Assembly: GCA_030693065.1 (NCBI GenBank)
Contig: JAUYBL010000038.1
Coordinates: 186,001-250,000, forward strand
Reading direction: 5' to 3'
Source of the DNA: Methylococcaceae bacterium
GTDB lineage: Bacteria; Pseudomonadota; Gammaproteobacteria; Methylococcales; Methylomonadaceae
Length of the DNA stretch: 64,000 nt
Position numbers and translations under genes: made by a program. Below the pieces are notes generated by a model. The model was not told the DNA's origin. It saw nothing but the letters and a program-made list of their open reading frames with translations, and did no database searches. Positions 44,982 to 52,581 of this stretch are shown here, piece by piece. The stretch's first letter is position 1. Each line of letters opens with the position of its first letter.

Positions 44982-45008
44982 CCTCCCCTTAGTTAATTTA
45001 AGGGGAGG
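44982..45008 (+). terminator. hairpin between corA-like and corB-like genes
   Basis: CCTCCCCTTA and TAAGGGGAGG form a perfect 10-bp stem with a 7-nt loop just after the corA-like stop. There is no T-run, so it more likely acts as a partial terminator or processing barrier raising corA over corB transcript. Confidence 0.55.
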
Positions 45009-45065
45009 CCAAGTTTGATCAGTGCAGGATGCATTAAATTAACTATATGATTTACGAGGTGGAAA

Positions 45066-47351
45066 ATGCGTTTTACCTATAAATTGGTTCTGGGGTGCAG
45101 CTTGTTAATAGCACAAGCTGCATTTGCTCACGGACCCAAACCCATGCCTTTACAAGACGTGCCAATTCCGCCAGTACCTGGCCTGTTGGATGGAACCAGC
45201 CCTATCGTAGTCGATAAAGCCGCGGCGATTGCCTTAGGTAAAGCGCTATTCTGGGATATGAACGTCGGCAGTGACGGCATGTCCTGTGGCTCTTGCCATT
45301 TTCAAGCCGGTGCTGATGGCCGAATTAAAAACCAAATCAACCCCGGTGAAAAAAGCAGCCAAGAAAGCGGTATAGTTTTCGATACCTTAGCTTCCGGCTC
45401 AGGCGGCCCCAACCATACCTTAACTGCAGTCGATTTTCCGTTACATAAATTCGCCAATCCTCTGGATAATACCAGCCCGATACTCTTTACTACTGACGAC
45501 GTCGTGTCATCATCTGGCACCTTCAGCGGTGACTTTAAAGGCATTAATCAATTGAGTGGCACCAACGATCTCTGTGATCGCAGTGCCGACCCGATTTATC
45601 ATATTGGCACGACCGGCACTCGCCGTGTAGAGCCAAGAAACGCCCCCACGGTTATTAACGTTGGCTTTAATTACCGAAACTTCTGGGATGGCCGCGCCAA
45701 CAATGTCTTTAACGGCAGCACACCTTGGGGAGATCGTGATACTTCTGCAGGCGTATGGGTTAAAACCGGCACGCGCACAGTTGCCAAAGAAGCTTTGCAC
45801 CTAGAAAACTCTTCCCTGGCTTCGTTGGCAATGGGACCTCCCCTTAATGATACCGAAATGAGTTGCCGTGGCCGTAATCTGGCGGCATTAGGCCGAAAAC
45901 TGCTGTTACGCAAGCCCTTACAAAATCAAAAAGTACATCATCAAGACAGCGTGTTTGGTCCGCTAAACTTAACCGCAAGCACTGCCACCGACTTAAAACC
46001 CGGCTTGAACACTACTTACAAAGCACTGATTACCAAAGCTTTCAATCAAAAATATTGGTCATATACTGGTCTGGGACCCTTTGGCGCTCCAGCACTTGGT
46101 CAATTGCCTTATAACCAAACTGAAGCTAACTTCTCGCTATTCTTCGGTATTGCTCTGCAGATGTACCAATCAACATTGATTTCTGATCAAGCACCGATAG
46201 ATTTAACGCCGCGTGGCGCTGATATGATGCCAACTTGGGAAGGCATGGGTAAAACACCTGAAGAAATTGCCTCTCTCAAACGCGGACTTGAAGCCTATGA
46301 ATCAAACCATTGCTTAATTTGTCATTCCGGTCCGTTAATGACCAGTGCAGCGATTGAAACTAACGCCACCTTAGTGACAACAACACCAGGCAAGTTTTTT
46401 GGTCCTGCTCATTTTCGTATTCCTTATGGACCCAATGCGTTTGGTTTAGATAACGCTGCCCAATACGCTGGGATTACACCATTCGGCAATGTAGTTAATC
46501 GAATGGAATCCACTGATGGCCTTAGATTAGTGGATATGGGTTTTGCTAATACCGGCGTAGGTGATCCAGTCGCCGACCCTGGCATTGGCGGTGTCGATGA
46601 TTTTGGCAATCCCTTATCTTTCGCTGACCAATATGTCAATTATTTACTGGGACAAAATTCAGGCATAGTTGATCCAAGCAGTGTAGAAAAAGTACGCACC
46701 TGCGATTTTGAATTTCCTTTGGCACTCGATGATCCTGAACCATACTCTGGCTTTTTTAATGCTACAGATGGCATTCAAGTTGATGGCAGTCGGGGAGAAG
46801 GTTCATCACGTACCGAGAACTGCCTGCAATCATCTTGGGCACTTATCCCAACAATAGCCGCTGCCAATACTTCGTTAACCGAAGACCAAAGCAAGCTAGC
46901 TACGGTTAAACATGCAGCCTTTAAAATCCCTAGCTTACGCAACGTTGAGTTGACTGGACCATACATGCATAACGGTAGCTTGGCTAGTTTGACACAGGTT
47001 GTTGAGTTTTATGCCCGCCATGGCAATTTCAATAATCCTGAGATGAATGCATTTGTTATCGCCATCGGCCTTGCAAATAGCCAACAAACCCAGGCAACCA
47101 TGCCAGACTTAATCGCTCTGTTAAAAACCTTTACCGATGAGCGAGTGCGTTACGAAAAAGCGCCATTCGATCATCCTGAGGTAATTGTGCCTAACGGTCA
47201 TGTTGGTGATGATGTGTTTGTAACGGCCGGCAATCCATTGAGCCCTTCATTGGCAAAAGATGAGCTACTGGTTGTTCCTGCAGTGGGTGCCAATGGTAGA
47301 CAGGCTCCATTGCTACCGTTTGATCAGCGACTGGCTCCGGCGGTGCAGTAA
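45066..47351 (+). CDS. large dihaem cytochrome c peroxidase family protein (CorB/SACCP-like)
   Basis: A 761-residue exported protein, about twice the size of classical bacterial cytochrome c peroxidase. Signal peptide ends near AAFA. Two haem motifs are seen: CGSCH (74-78) and CLICH (416-420). Family signatures: NAPTVINVGFNYRNFWDGRA (about 202-221) and FKIPSLRNVELTGPYMHNGS near the C-terminus. Size and position after a CorA/MopE-like gene match CorB of M. album and the surface-associated SACCP of M. capsulatus, whose genes are copper-repressed. Its activity in those systems is not settled. An AT-rich GAGGTGG site precedes the start. Confidence 0.85.
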   Translation: MRFTYKLVLGCSLLIAQAAFAHGPKPMPLQDVPIPPVPGLLDGTSPIVVDKAAAIALGKALFWDMNVGSDGMSCGSCHFQAGADGRIKNQINPGEKSSQESGIVFDTLASGSGGPNHTLTAVDFPLHKFANPLDNTSPILFTTDDVVSSSGTFSGDFKGINQLSGTNDLCDRSADPIYHIGTTGTRRVEPRNAPTVINVGFNYRNFWDGRANNVFNGSTPWGDRDTSAGVWVKTGTRTVAKEALHLENSSLASLAMGPPLNDTEMSCRGRNLAALGRKLLLRKPLQNQKVHHQDSVFGPLNLTASTATDLKPGLNTTYKALITKAFNQKYWSYTGLGPFGAPALGQLPYNQTEANFSLFFGIALQMYQSTLISDQAPIDLTPRGADMMPTWEGMGKTPEEIASLKRGLEAYESNHCLICHSGPLMTSAAIETNATLVTTTPGKFFGPAHFRIPYGPNAFGLDNAAQYAGITPFGNVVNRMESTDGLRLVDMGFANTGVGDPVADPGIGGVDDFGNPLSFADQYVNYLLGQNSGIVDPSSVEKVRTCDFEFPLALDDPEPYSGFFNATDGIQVDGSRGEGSSRTENCLQSSWALIPTIAAANTSLTEDQSKLATVKHAAFKIPSLRNVELTGPYMHNGSLASLTQVVEFYARHGNFNNPEMNAFVIAIGLANSQQTQATMPDLIALLKTFTDERVRYEKAPFDHPEVIVPNGHVGDDVFVTAGNPLSPSLAKDELLVVPAVGANGRQAPLLPFDQRLAPAVQ

Positions 47352-47394
47352 CATGTGTTAAAACATAAGCAATTAAGTATGTAATTCTGCGTTG

Positions 47395-47426
47395 TGAGTT
47401 AACCCGGTTTTCGCCGGGTTAACTCA
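47395..47426 (+). terminator. hairpin after corB-like gene
   Basis: TGAGTTAACCCGG and CCGGGTTAACTCA form a 13-bp perfect stem around a TTTTCG loop, 44 bp after the corB-like stop. No T-run follows. Confidence 0.6.
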
Positions 47427-47489
47427 GCCAGTTACCAGAAGATGCTCAACTAATTAACAACTATTAACCATTTCGAAATGGATTTAACA

Positions 47490-48266
47490 ATGAACAAATA
47501 CCTCACAAACAAACATCTGGCACCTGCATTGGCAATGGTCTGCGTCGCTCCTTTCACCCTGAATAATGCACAAGCTGCGGCAACATTTAACAGCTATGCA
47601 ACCGTTACTTATACAATCAACAGCATTAACAATTTAACTAATCCAAGCAATGCGTTTGAACTGGATATTCTTGGTACGTTTGGGTTGCATCCGGATGAAG
47701 GTGAACAATTTGAAATCGCCGGGGATGATGGCTCGGCAACTTTATCCTTGGTAGATCAAGGCCCTACAGCTCTATTTTCCCCAGCGCCAATTAGCTACTC
47801 CAGAACCTTTGGCCTGAATGGTTCAACCAACACAGGCGGTGATATTGCGGCAAGTTATCTAGCACTATTTGACCTTGATTTCTTAAATCATTCAGCGACA
47901 GATAGCTACAATGTTGACTTCACGCTCTCCTACTCGTTAAGCACTGCTGCTGAAGGTGATGCTGCGATTTCCGACGTCGCCATTGATTATGGCACTTTTG
48001 GAGATGCTAGTTTTAATGGTGCAAATTTTACTGGTGAAGATTATATAAGCTCTAATTGGGAAGAATTAAGCCCTGCGCAGCTATCCTATTCACAAAATTT
48101 TAATTTCAATCTTGCCGCTGAAGGCTATGCAGGACTGTCTGTCAGTGCGCGTATTTTTGGCTATGCAGATCAACCTGCAGCAGTGCCCGTTCCTTCTGCA
48201 TTATGGTTATTTGCTTCGGGATTATTAGCCTTTTCAGGCATTAAAAAATCCAAAAAAACTGCGTAA
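47490..48266 (+). CDS. secreted VPxP-CTERM protein, function unknown
   Basis: A 258-residue exported protein. ATG 47490 (MNKYLTNKHL) is preferred to 47478 because GGA lies 7 nt before it. Signal peptide is cleaved near AQAAA. The mature part is beta-rich with Asn/Ser/Thr repeats (VTYTINSINNLTNPSNAFEL, SYSLSTAAEGDAAISDVAID) and no catalytic motif. The C-terminus VPVPSALWLFASGLLAF then KKSKKTA is a CTERM sorting signal like those of the corA-like proteins, suggesting shared export and surface attachment. It is followed by a strong terminator. Confidence 0.75.
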   Translation: MNKYLTNKHLAPALAMVCVAPFTLNNAQAAATFNSYATVTYTINSINNLTNPSNAFELDILGTFGLHPDEGEQFEIAGDDGSATLSLVDQGPTALFSPAPISYSRTFGLNGSTNTGGDIAASYLALFDLDFLNHSATDSYNVDFTLSYSLSTAAEGDAAISDVAIDYGTFGDASFNGANFTGEDYISSNWEELSPAQLSYSQNFNFNLAAEGYAGLSVSARIFGYADQPAAVPVPSALWLFASGLLAFSGIKKSKKTA

Positions 48267-48291
48267 GTTCTAGCCGTTTTTATAACGGTTC

Positions 48292-48328
48292 AAGGGTGGC
48301 ACTATAATCTGTAGTGCCACCCTTTTTT
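48292..48328 (+). terminator. strong intrinsic terminator after the CTERM gene
   Basis: Perfect 13-bp stem AAGGGTGGCACTA / TAGTGCCACCCTT with a 7-nt loop and a run of six T. It ends the corA-corB-CTERM unit. Confidence 0.9.
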
Positions 48329-48428
48329 ACTTTCGAGCCCTTTCAAGCTTTACCTCTGAAAATTTCTGGCTTTCAAAAGCACTACCTACAATGCCCGACC
48401 GCTTTAAAGCATCAACCTAAAAATCGCA

Positions 48429-48561
48429 GTTGAGCCACATAAATCCCGTTCGCCCTGAGCCTGTCGAAGGGTTGAACGGGATTTGTGTGGCTCACCCAAC
48501 GGGTGAGTGTGAAGAAACCCGCTCATGCTTCGACCGGACTCAGCACGAACGGGTTTCTTCA
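48429..48561. repeat. REP-type repeat pair
   Basis: Two hairpins: GTTGAGCCACATAAATCCCG to CGGGATTTGTGTGGCTCAC with the core CGCCCTGAGCCTGTCGAAGG, and GTGAAGAAACCCG to CGGGTTTCTTCAC with CTTCGACCGGACTCAGC. The rest of 48329-49030 holds no gene except the 16-bp direct repeat at 48660. Confidence 0.85.
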
Positions 48562-49030
48562 CCTCCAACTGATTTATTTAGGATCAATTACCAAATTTAT
48601 TCAGCGTAATTTTAACTGCACACCCGCAATGAATTTTGCCTATAAAAAAACGTGTTAAATAACACAGTTTAATTAATTACCCATAAAGTTCACCCGAACA
48701 AATCAGCGAATAAATACTGCGGGTATTTACTGATCAGTCCCTTCTCAAGTAACAAGCGATAGCGCTGCAAGCCATTAAACAAGAACTTAAAATATCAGCA
48801 ATAAGATATATATCATTGATATTAAAAGAAACATACGAATTATTTTTTGCGAGAAAACCTAATCACTCCTGCCTTAAAACGCACTAAATCCCACCTAAAA
48901 CCATTGCCTTATTTTCATTTATCACCGTTATATAGAATTCATTAATTACACATAAATTCTTGGCATAGAACCTGCTTTATTTTAGGTAGTGCAAGCAAAA
49001 CAGGTTTTATCTGTTCCGCTTGCACGCTAT

Positions 49031-49113
49031 CTGTTGGGAAAAAGCCTAACCCGCCGAGAGGCGGGCTCGGAAAGTCAGGGGTCTTTAATTAAGACGGCCA
49101 GCTACCCCGACAT
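49031..49113 (+). promoter_or_regulatory. GEMM/cyclic-di-GMP-I-like riboswitch candidate 2
   Basis: TGTTGGG (49033-49039) can pair with CCCGACA (49106-49112) as P1. Inside are CCTAACCCGCC-GAGA-GGCGGG with a GNRA loop, CTCGGAAAGTCAGGGGTC, a stem GTCTT-TAATT-AAGAC, and GGCCAGCTACC. The layout parallels the leader at 43951, with changed but still pairing bases, and lies 36 bp before the second corA-like gene. Confidence 0.6.
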
Positions 49114-49148
49114 TAAAACTTTGTCTTATTGTTTAATGAGGAAATTCT

Positions 49149-50126
49149 ATGTCGTTTACCAAAACCAAATTAGCTAAAGCAGTGGCAATAGCCATGGCTG
49201 GTAGTGCCCTTTCAGTTGCGGCAATTTCAGACGCATCGGCAGCTACAACCACAATGTACAACCTATCAACCGCTAATGGCGATGATAACAGTACCAATAC
49301 TACTGACCCAACTACAGGTGGTGTTTGGGCTTTGCACGGCGGCGGCACGGACGGCTGGACTAATGCAGCTATAGCTCCTTCGGTTGGTAACGGCACCGGC
49401 GCTTCTAAATGGGCCGGTACCTCCGGTGCAAATAACGTCGCATTCGGTTACACCGGCGCTCACCTTAATTGGGGTTTGAACATCACTGGCGGTAATGGCG
49501 GCACTGCCGAAATTTCCACTTTTGATTCATTCAATCGCTACGGCGTGTATGCGGACATTGACGTCGCCAAAGGTGCTTGGAGTGATGCTGCTCTTAATGG
49601 TGCATCAGGATGGCGGCATGACTTGGACTTAGGCTTATTCAAGTCTGACAGCACTGGTCTAGTTAACCTAAATGCGCAAGGTATTTTGCAAAGCGGTACC
49701 AACTTCGGTTTTACGATCTTCAAAGGCGCTAGCCCGACTACTAATTACAATCATCATGGTGCATGGAACTCAAACAACAATGCCAGCGGCTTAACTAGCG
49801 CGTCCCTCCCTGGCGGTGGCACCAACTTCGATCCAGATGGTGCAGGCCCTTTAACTGCAATAGGCCAAATCGTCGCCTACAGTATTGGCGGTGCAAACCC
49901 TAGTAACTTAAACACTATCAGCTTCAACGCCGAAGCCGGTCAAATCTATAGCATCTTTATAGGTGGTTATAGAAACGGCGACTGGATCGACACTACCGAC
50001 GGTTACAAACTGACTATTTCGCAAGAAGTGTCGCAAGTACCAGTTCCCGGTGCTGTTTGGTTGTTTGGTAGCGCCATGGCTGGCTTGGTGGGATTTGGAC
50101 GTCGTAAAAGCAAAATCGCCGCTTAA
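49149..50126 (+). CDS. second CorA/MopE-like putative copper protein with VPxPG-CTERM tail
   Basis: A 325-residue secreted paralogue of the protein at 44115. Signal peptide ends near DASA-ATTT. Shared segments are GYTGAHLNWGLNITGG (with His105, absent from paralogue 1), ADIDVAKGAWSD, the WxH motif GWRHDLDLGLFKSD (W155, H157), NHHGAW (201-206) and FNAEAGQIYSIFIGGYRNGDW. The tail VPVPGAVWLFGSAMAGLVGF then RRKSK is a CTERM signal. It is longer by a Gly/Asn-rich insert (about 208-250). No corB partner follows it; a terminator ends the unit. Confidence 0.76.
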   Translation: MSFTKTKLAKAVAIAMAGSALSVAAISDASAATTTMYNLSTANGDDNSTNTTDPTTGGVWALHGGGTDGWTNAAIAPSVGNGTGASKWAGTSGANNVAFGYTGAHLNWGLNITGGNGGTAEISTFDSFNRYGVYADIDVAKGAWSDAALNGASGWRHDLDLGLFKSDSTGLVNLNAQGILQSGTNFGFTIFKGASPTTNYNHHGAWNSNNNASGLTSASLPGGGTNFDPDGAGPLTAIGQIVAYSIGGANPSNLNTISFNAEAGQIYSIFIGGYRNGDWIDTTDGYKLTISQEVSQVPVPGAVWLFGSAMAGLVGFGRRKSKIAA

Positions 50127-50175
50127 TATCGTTTAAGCGCTAAGGCTGCTTGCACATGCAAGCAGACTGTCACAA

Positions 50176-50210
50176 AAAACCCGCAGAGGCTGCAGCTTCT
50201 GCGGGTTTTT
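50176..50210 (+). terminator. intrinsic terminator after second corA-like gene
   Basis: AAAACCCGCAGA and TCTGCGGGTTTT flank GGCTGCAGCT; the right arm runs into six T. It lies 50 bp after the stop codon. Confidence 0.9.
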
Positions 50211-50267
50211 TATGACTAAAGATATTTTTGCGTTAGCAATACTGCTCTTAAACGAGTCAATAAACTC

Positions 50268-50390
50268 AGGGAACCTCGAAAAACCCATTCCGTTCATGGC
50301 TCGACAAGCTCGCCACGAACGGAACTCATTGATTATTATGATCCGTTCGCGCCGGGCCTGTCGAAGCGCCAGGTTTTTCCAGGTGCCCTA
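50268..50390. repeat. REP-type repeat pair, near-identical to 52171-52308
   Basis: Starts GGGAACCTCGAAAAACCCAT, then TTCCGTTCATGGCTCGACAA, CACGAACGGAACTCA, a short spacer, TCCGTTCGCGCCGGGCCTGT and CAGGTTTTTCCAGG. It lies in the gap after the second corA-like gene. Confidence 0.88.
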
Positions 50391-50412
50391 CTGAGTACAT
50401 TTAAATGATTTA

Positions 50413-51807
50413 TCAAGCATCCTCTGAGAGGACCGGATCAACTTTTTCAGTATTTAAACTGGCATTGTAATATTTAAAATTATTCCGACCTTTATGTTTA
50501 GCAAGATACATTGCGGTATCCGCATTTTTAATTAAGGTGCCCGTATCACTACCATCTGATGGATATAAACTGATGCCGATACTGGTAGAAATAGACAGTT
50601 TATTGCCGTTGATATTAATAGTCTTTTTAAAAGAGTCGATCAGCTTTTGTGCCAGTGTTGCAGGATTCTTTATGTCAGGAATTTTTTCCATCACCACAAT
50701 AAATTCATCGCCGCCGTAACGCGACACGGTATCTTCTTTTCTGACCAAGTTCGTTATCCGCTTAGCCACTGCTTTTAATAATAAATCACCCGCATCATGT
50801 CCATATATATCATTAATATTCTTAAACCCATCCAGATCAAGAAATAACACAGCTATTTTTGATCCTTCACGCGCCGAGTTTTGCAAGGCATGCGTTACTC
50901 TATCCGTTACGAGTAATCGGTTTGGTAATTTTGTTAACGGATCGTGATAAGCCAAAAAACTCAGATAATTATTGGTTTTATTAAGACACGTTATATCCAT
51001 AAATACATGAATATAATTGGTTATTTGGCCATTCGTATCTCTAACTACATTAATCGTAGTCCATGAAGGAAATCCGCCGTCAAACTTGTGATGCCGCCAA
51101 ATTTCACCTTGCCAATTAACTGAACTTTCAATATCCGCATTCAATTTAGCCGATTTTTTATTATTTATATCAGCAATTAAAATAGAATTACATTGTCCAA
51201 ATACATCCTCATAGGTAAATCCGGTTAATCTGGTAAAGGCATCATTAATTGAAATAATGCGCCCCTCTTTATCAGTAACAAAAATGCCTTCATTAATATT
51301 ATTAACGATAATCGATGCCATGCTAAATCTAACTTCGGCCATCTTTTGACTGGTAACATCCTTTAAGGTCATCAATAATCGATAAGGTTTACTTTCCCCT
51401 AATCTACTCTCGGGAAACAACGATATTGTCAACCAAATATATTTTTGTTTTTCAGTATTAAATAAACCCAACACTACATCTTTTAAAGATTTTCCTGAAT
51501 GCAAAGCAATCATGACTGGATGTTGATGGCTAGCTAAAAGCACACCATCCTCATTAATCACTGCAGGCGAACAATCCAGTAATTTACGACCAATTAGAAT
51601 ATTTCGAGGCACACCCAACAACTGCTCAGCGTTATGATTAGCTGAAATCACCACACTATTAGCATCTAAATAAATGAGTCCCTCATCAACCTTTTCAAAT
51701 AAATAGCGATTAAATAAATAGCGATGTTTTTTTGAACTATCGGTATCAAAACTACAACTACTCAATTCAGTGGGTATTGGCAGGCTCTGATTAAATGAAT
51801 TTTTCAT
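50413..51807 (-). CDS. PAS-PAS-GGDEF diguanylate cyclase
   Basis: A 464-residue cytoplasmic protein. Two PAS domains (about 38-150 and 165-290; the second has NEGIFVTDKEGRIISINDAFTRLTGF) precede a GGDEF domain (about 300-450) starting LAYHDPLTKLPNRLL. The active motif is RYGGDEF, and RKED five residues upstream forms an intact inhibitory I-site, so it is likely an active, product-inhibited c-di-GMP synthase. The first PAS residues lack a Cys or His set for haem, so its signal is unknown. REP repeats flank this gene and its small neighbour. Confidence 0.93.
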   Translation of the reverse strand: MKNSFNQSLPIPTELSSCSFDTDSSKKHRYLFNRYLFEKVDEGLIYLDANSVVISANHNAEQLLGVPRNILIGRKLLDCSPAVINEDGVLLASHQHPVMIALHSGKSLKDVVLGLFNTEKQKYIWLTISLFPESRLGESKPYRLLMTLKDVTSQKMAEVRFSMASIIVNNINEGIFVTDKEGRIISINDAFTRLTGFTYEDVFGQCNSILIADINNKKSAKLNADIESSVNWQGEIWRHHKFDGGFPSWTTINVVRDTNGQITNYIHVFMDITCLNKTNNYLSFLAYHDPLTKLPNRLLVTDRVTHALQNSAREGSKIAVLFLDLDGFKNINDIYGHDAGDLLLKAVAKRITNLVRKEDTVSRYGGDEFIVVMEKIPDIKNPATLAQKLIDSFKKTININGNKLSISTSIGISLYPSDGSDTGTLIKNADTAMYLAKHKGRNNFKYYNASLNTEKVDPVLSEDA

Positions 51808-51933
51808 TTGAATATATACCCTAGTTAAAACCTAATAGGAACATCGAAAACCTTTGATTTATAGGAGTCACAACGCCCTATTTCTGAACCATCTAAGTAT
51901 GTGGACTAGGTTTGCAAGTATTAATTGCGTAAT

Positions 51934-52119
51934 TTATTTTTCACGAAAATATTTATTACGATTGTCATCACTAAAATATTTTTTTATTTTTGTTTTGGCG
52001 GCTTTGTAATAATTACACTCATCATTAATATATTTATTCTCTTTTATCTCAATATCAGCATCGTCTATTTTAAAATCCCAGTGAGCAGCAAAGTTTTTAT
52101 TGGTGATATTAGCAGCCAT
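51934..52119 (-). CDS. small hypothetical protein, 61 residues
   Basis: Not recognised. The start at 52119 (MAANITNKNFAAHWDFKIDD) is supported by a good CCGGAGA site 7 nt upstream; the longer frame to 52218 runs into a REP repeat. The product is highly charged and lysine-rich (NYYKAAKTKIKKYFSDDNRN), without a signal or membrane helix. It precedes the PAS-GGDEF gene on the same strand by about 125 bp. Confidence 0.5.
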   Translation of the reverse strand: MAANITNKNFAAHWDFKIDDADIEIKENKYINDECNYYKAAKTKIKKYFSDDNRNKYFREK

Positions 52120-52170
52120 ACTATTTCTCCGGATTGATTCAAGCTTTAACATTAAATGACAGGTGGAACT

Positions 52171-52308
52171 GGGAACATCGAAAAACTCATTCCGTTCATG
52201 GTTCGACAAGCTCACCACGAACGGAACTCACTTGATTTGTATAGGTCCGTTCGCATTTATACCCTGTGGGTACTGGTTTATCGAAGTGCATGGTTTTTCG
52301 AGGTTCCC
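52171..52308. repeat. REP-type repeat pair, near-identical to 50268-50390
   Basis: Outer arms GGGAACATCGAAAAACTCAT and TGGTTTTTCGAGGTTCCC close a long palindrome containing TCGACAAGCTCACCACGAAC and GGTCCGTTCGCATTTATACC. Confidence 0.88.
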
Positions 52309-52389
52309 AACTGCTCAGCGTTGTTCGATAAAAATGACTTATAGAGCAGATTATAGTAAATAGACCAACCAGGAAATTCGTATGAACGC

Positions 52390-52407
52390 CTAGGTATTTA
52401 TACCTAT
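52390..52407 (+). promoter_or_regulatory. palindromic operator candidate TAGGTA-TTTA-TACCTA
   Basis: CTAGGTATTTATACCTAT is a near-perfect dyad about 180 bp before the cheBR-like gene. TACCTA recurs at 52415-52420 and in TTATACCTATTGAGG near 52475. The heptamer TACCTAT fits the relaxed NarL-family pattern TACYYMT, so binding by the FixJ/NarL-type regulator of this operon is a reasonable guess. Confidence 0.35.
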
Positions 52408-52581
52408 GTATTTCTACCTAATCGTGCCGTATAGTGCTGTAAAAGTCTGTTTGGAAAACTCTAAAATTAACTATTTATACCTATTGAGGCCGATCAAGGC
52501 ATCGACAGGCCATTTTTAGAGTTTATTTGTAGCCATGCGAGTATAAAAATTTGCGTTACCTACAAAAAATAGGATTATTAA

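Noticed and set aside
48989-49177. 62-codon open frame before the second corA-like gene
   Set aside because: It runs through the riboswitch-like leader and overlaps the corA-like start; composition and position fit untranslated RNA.
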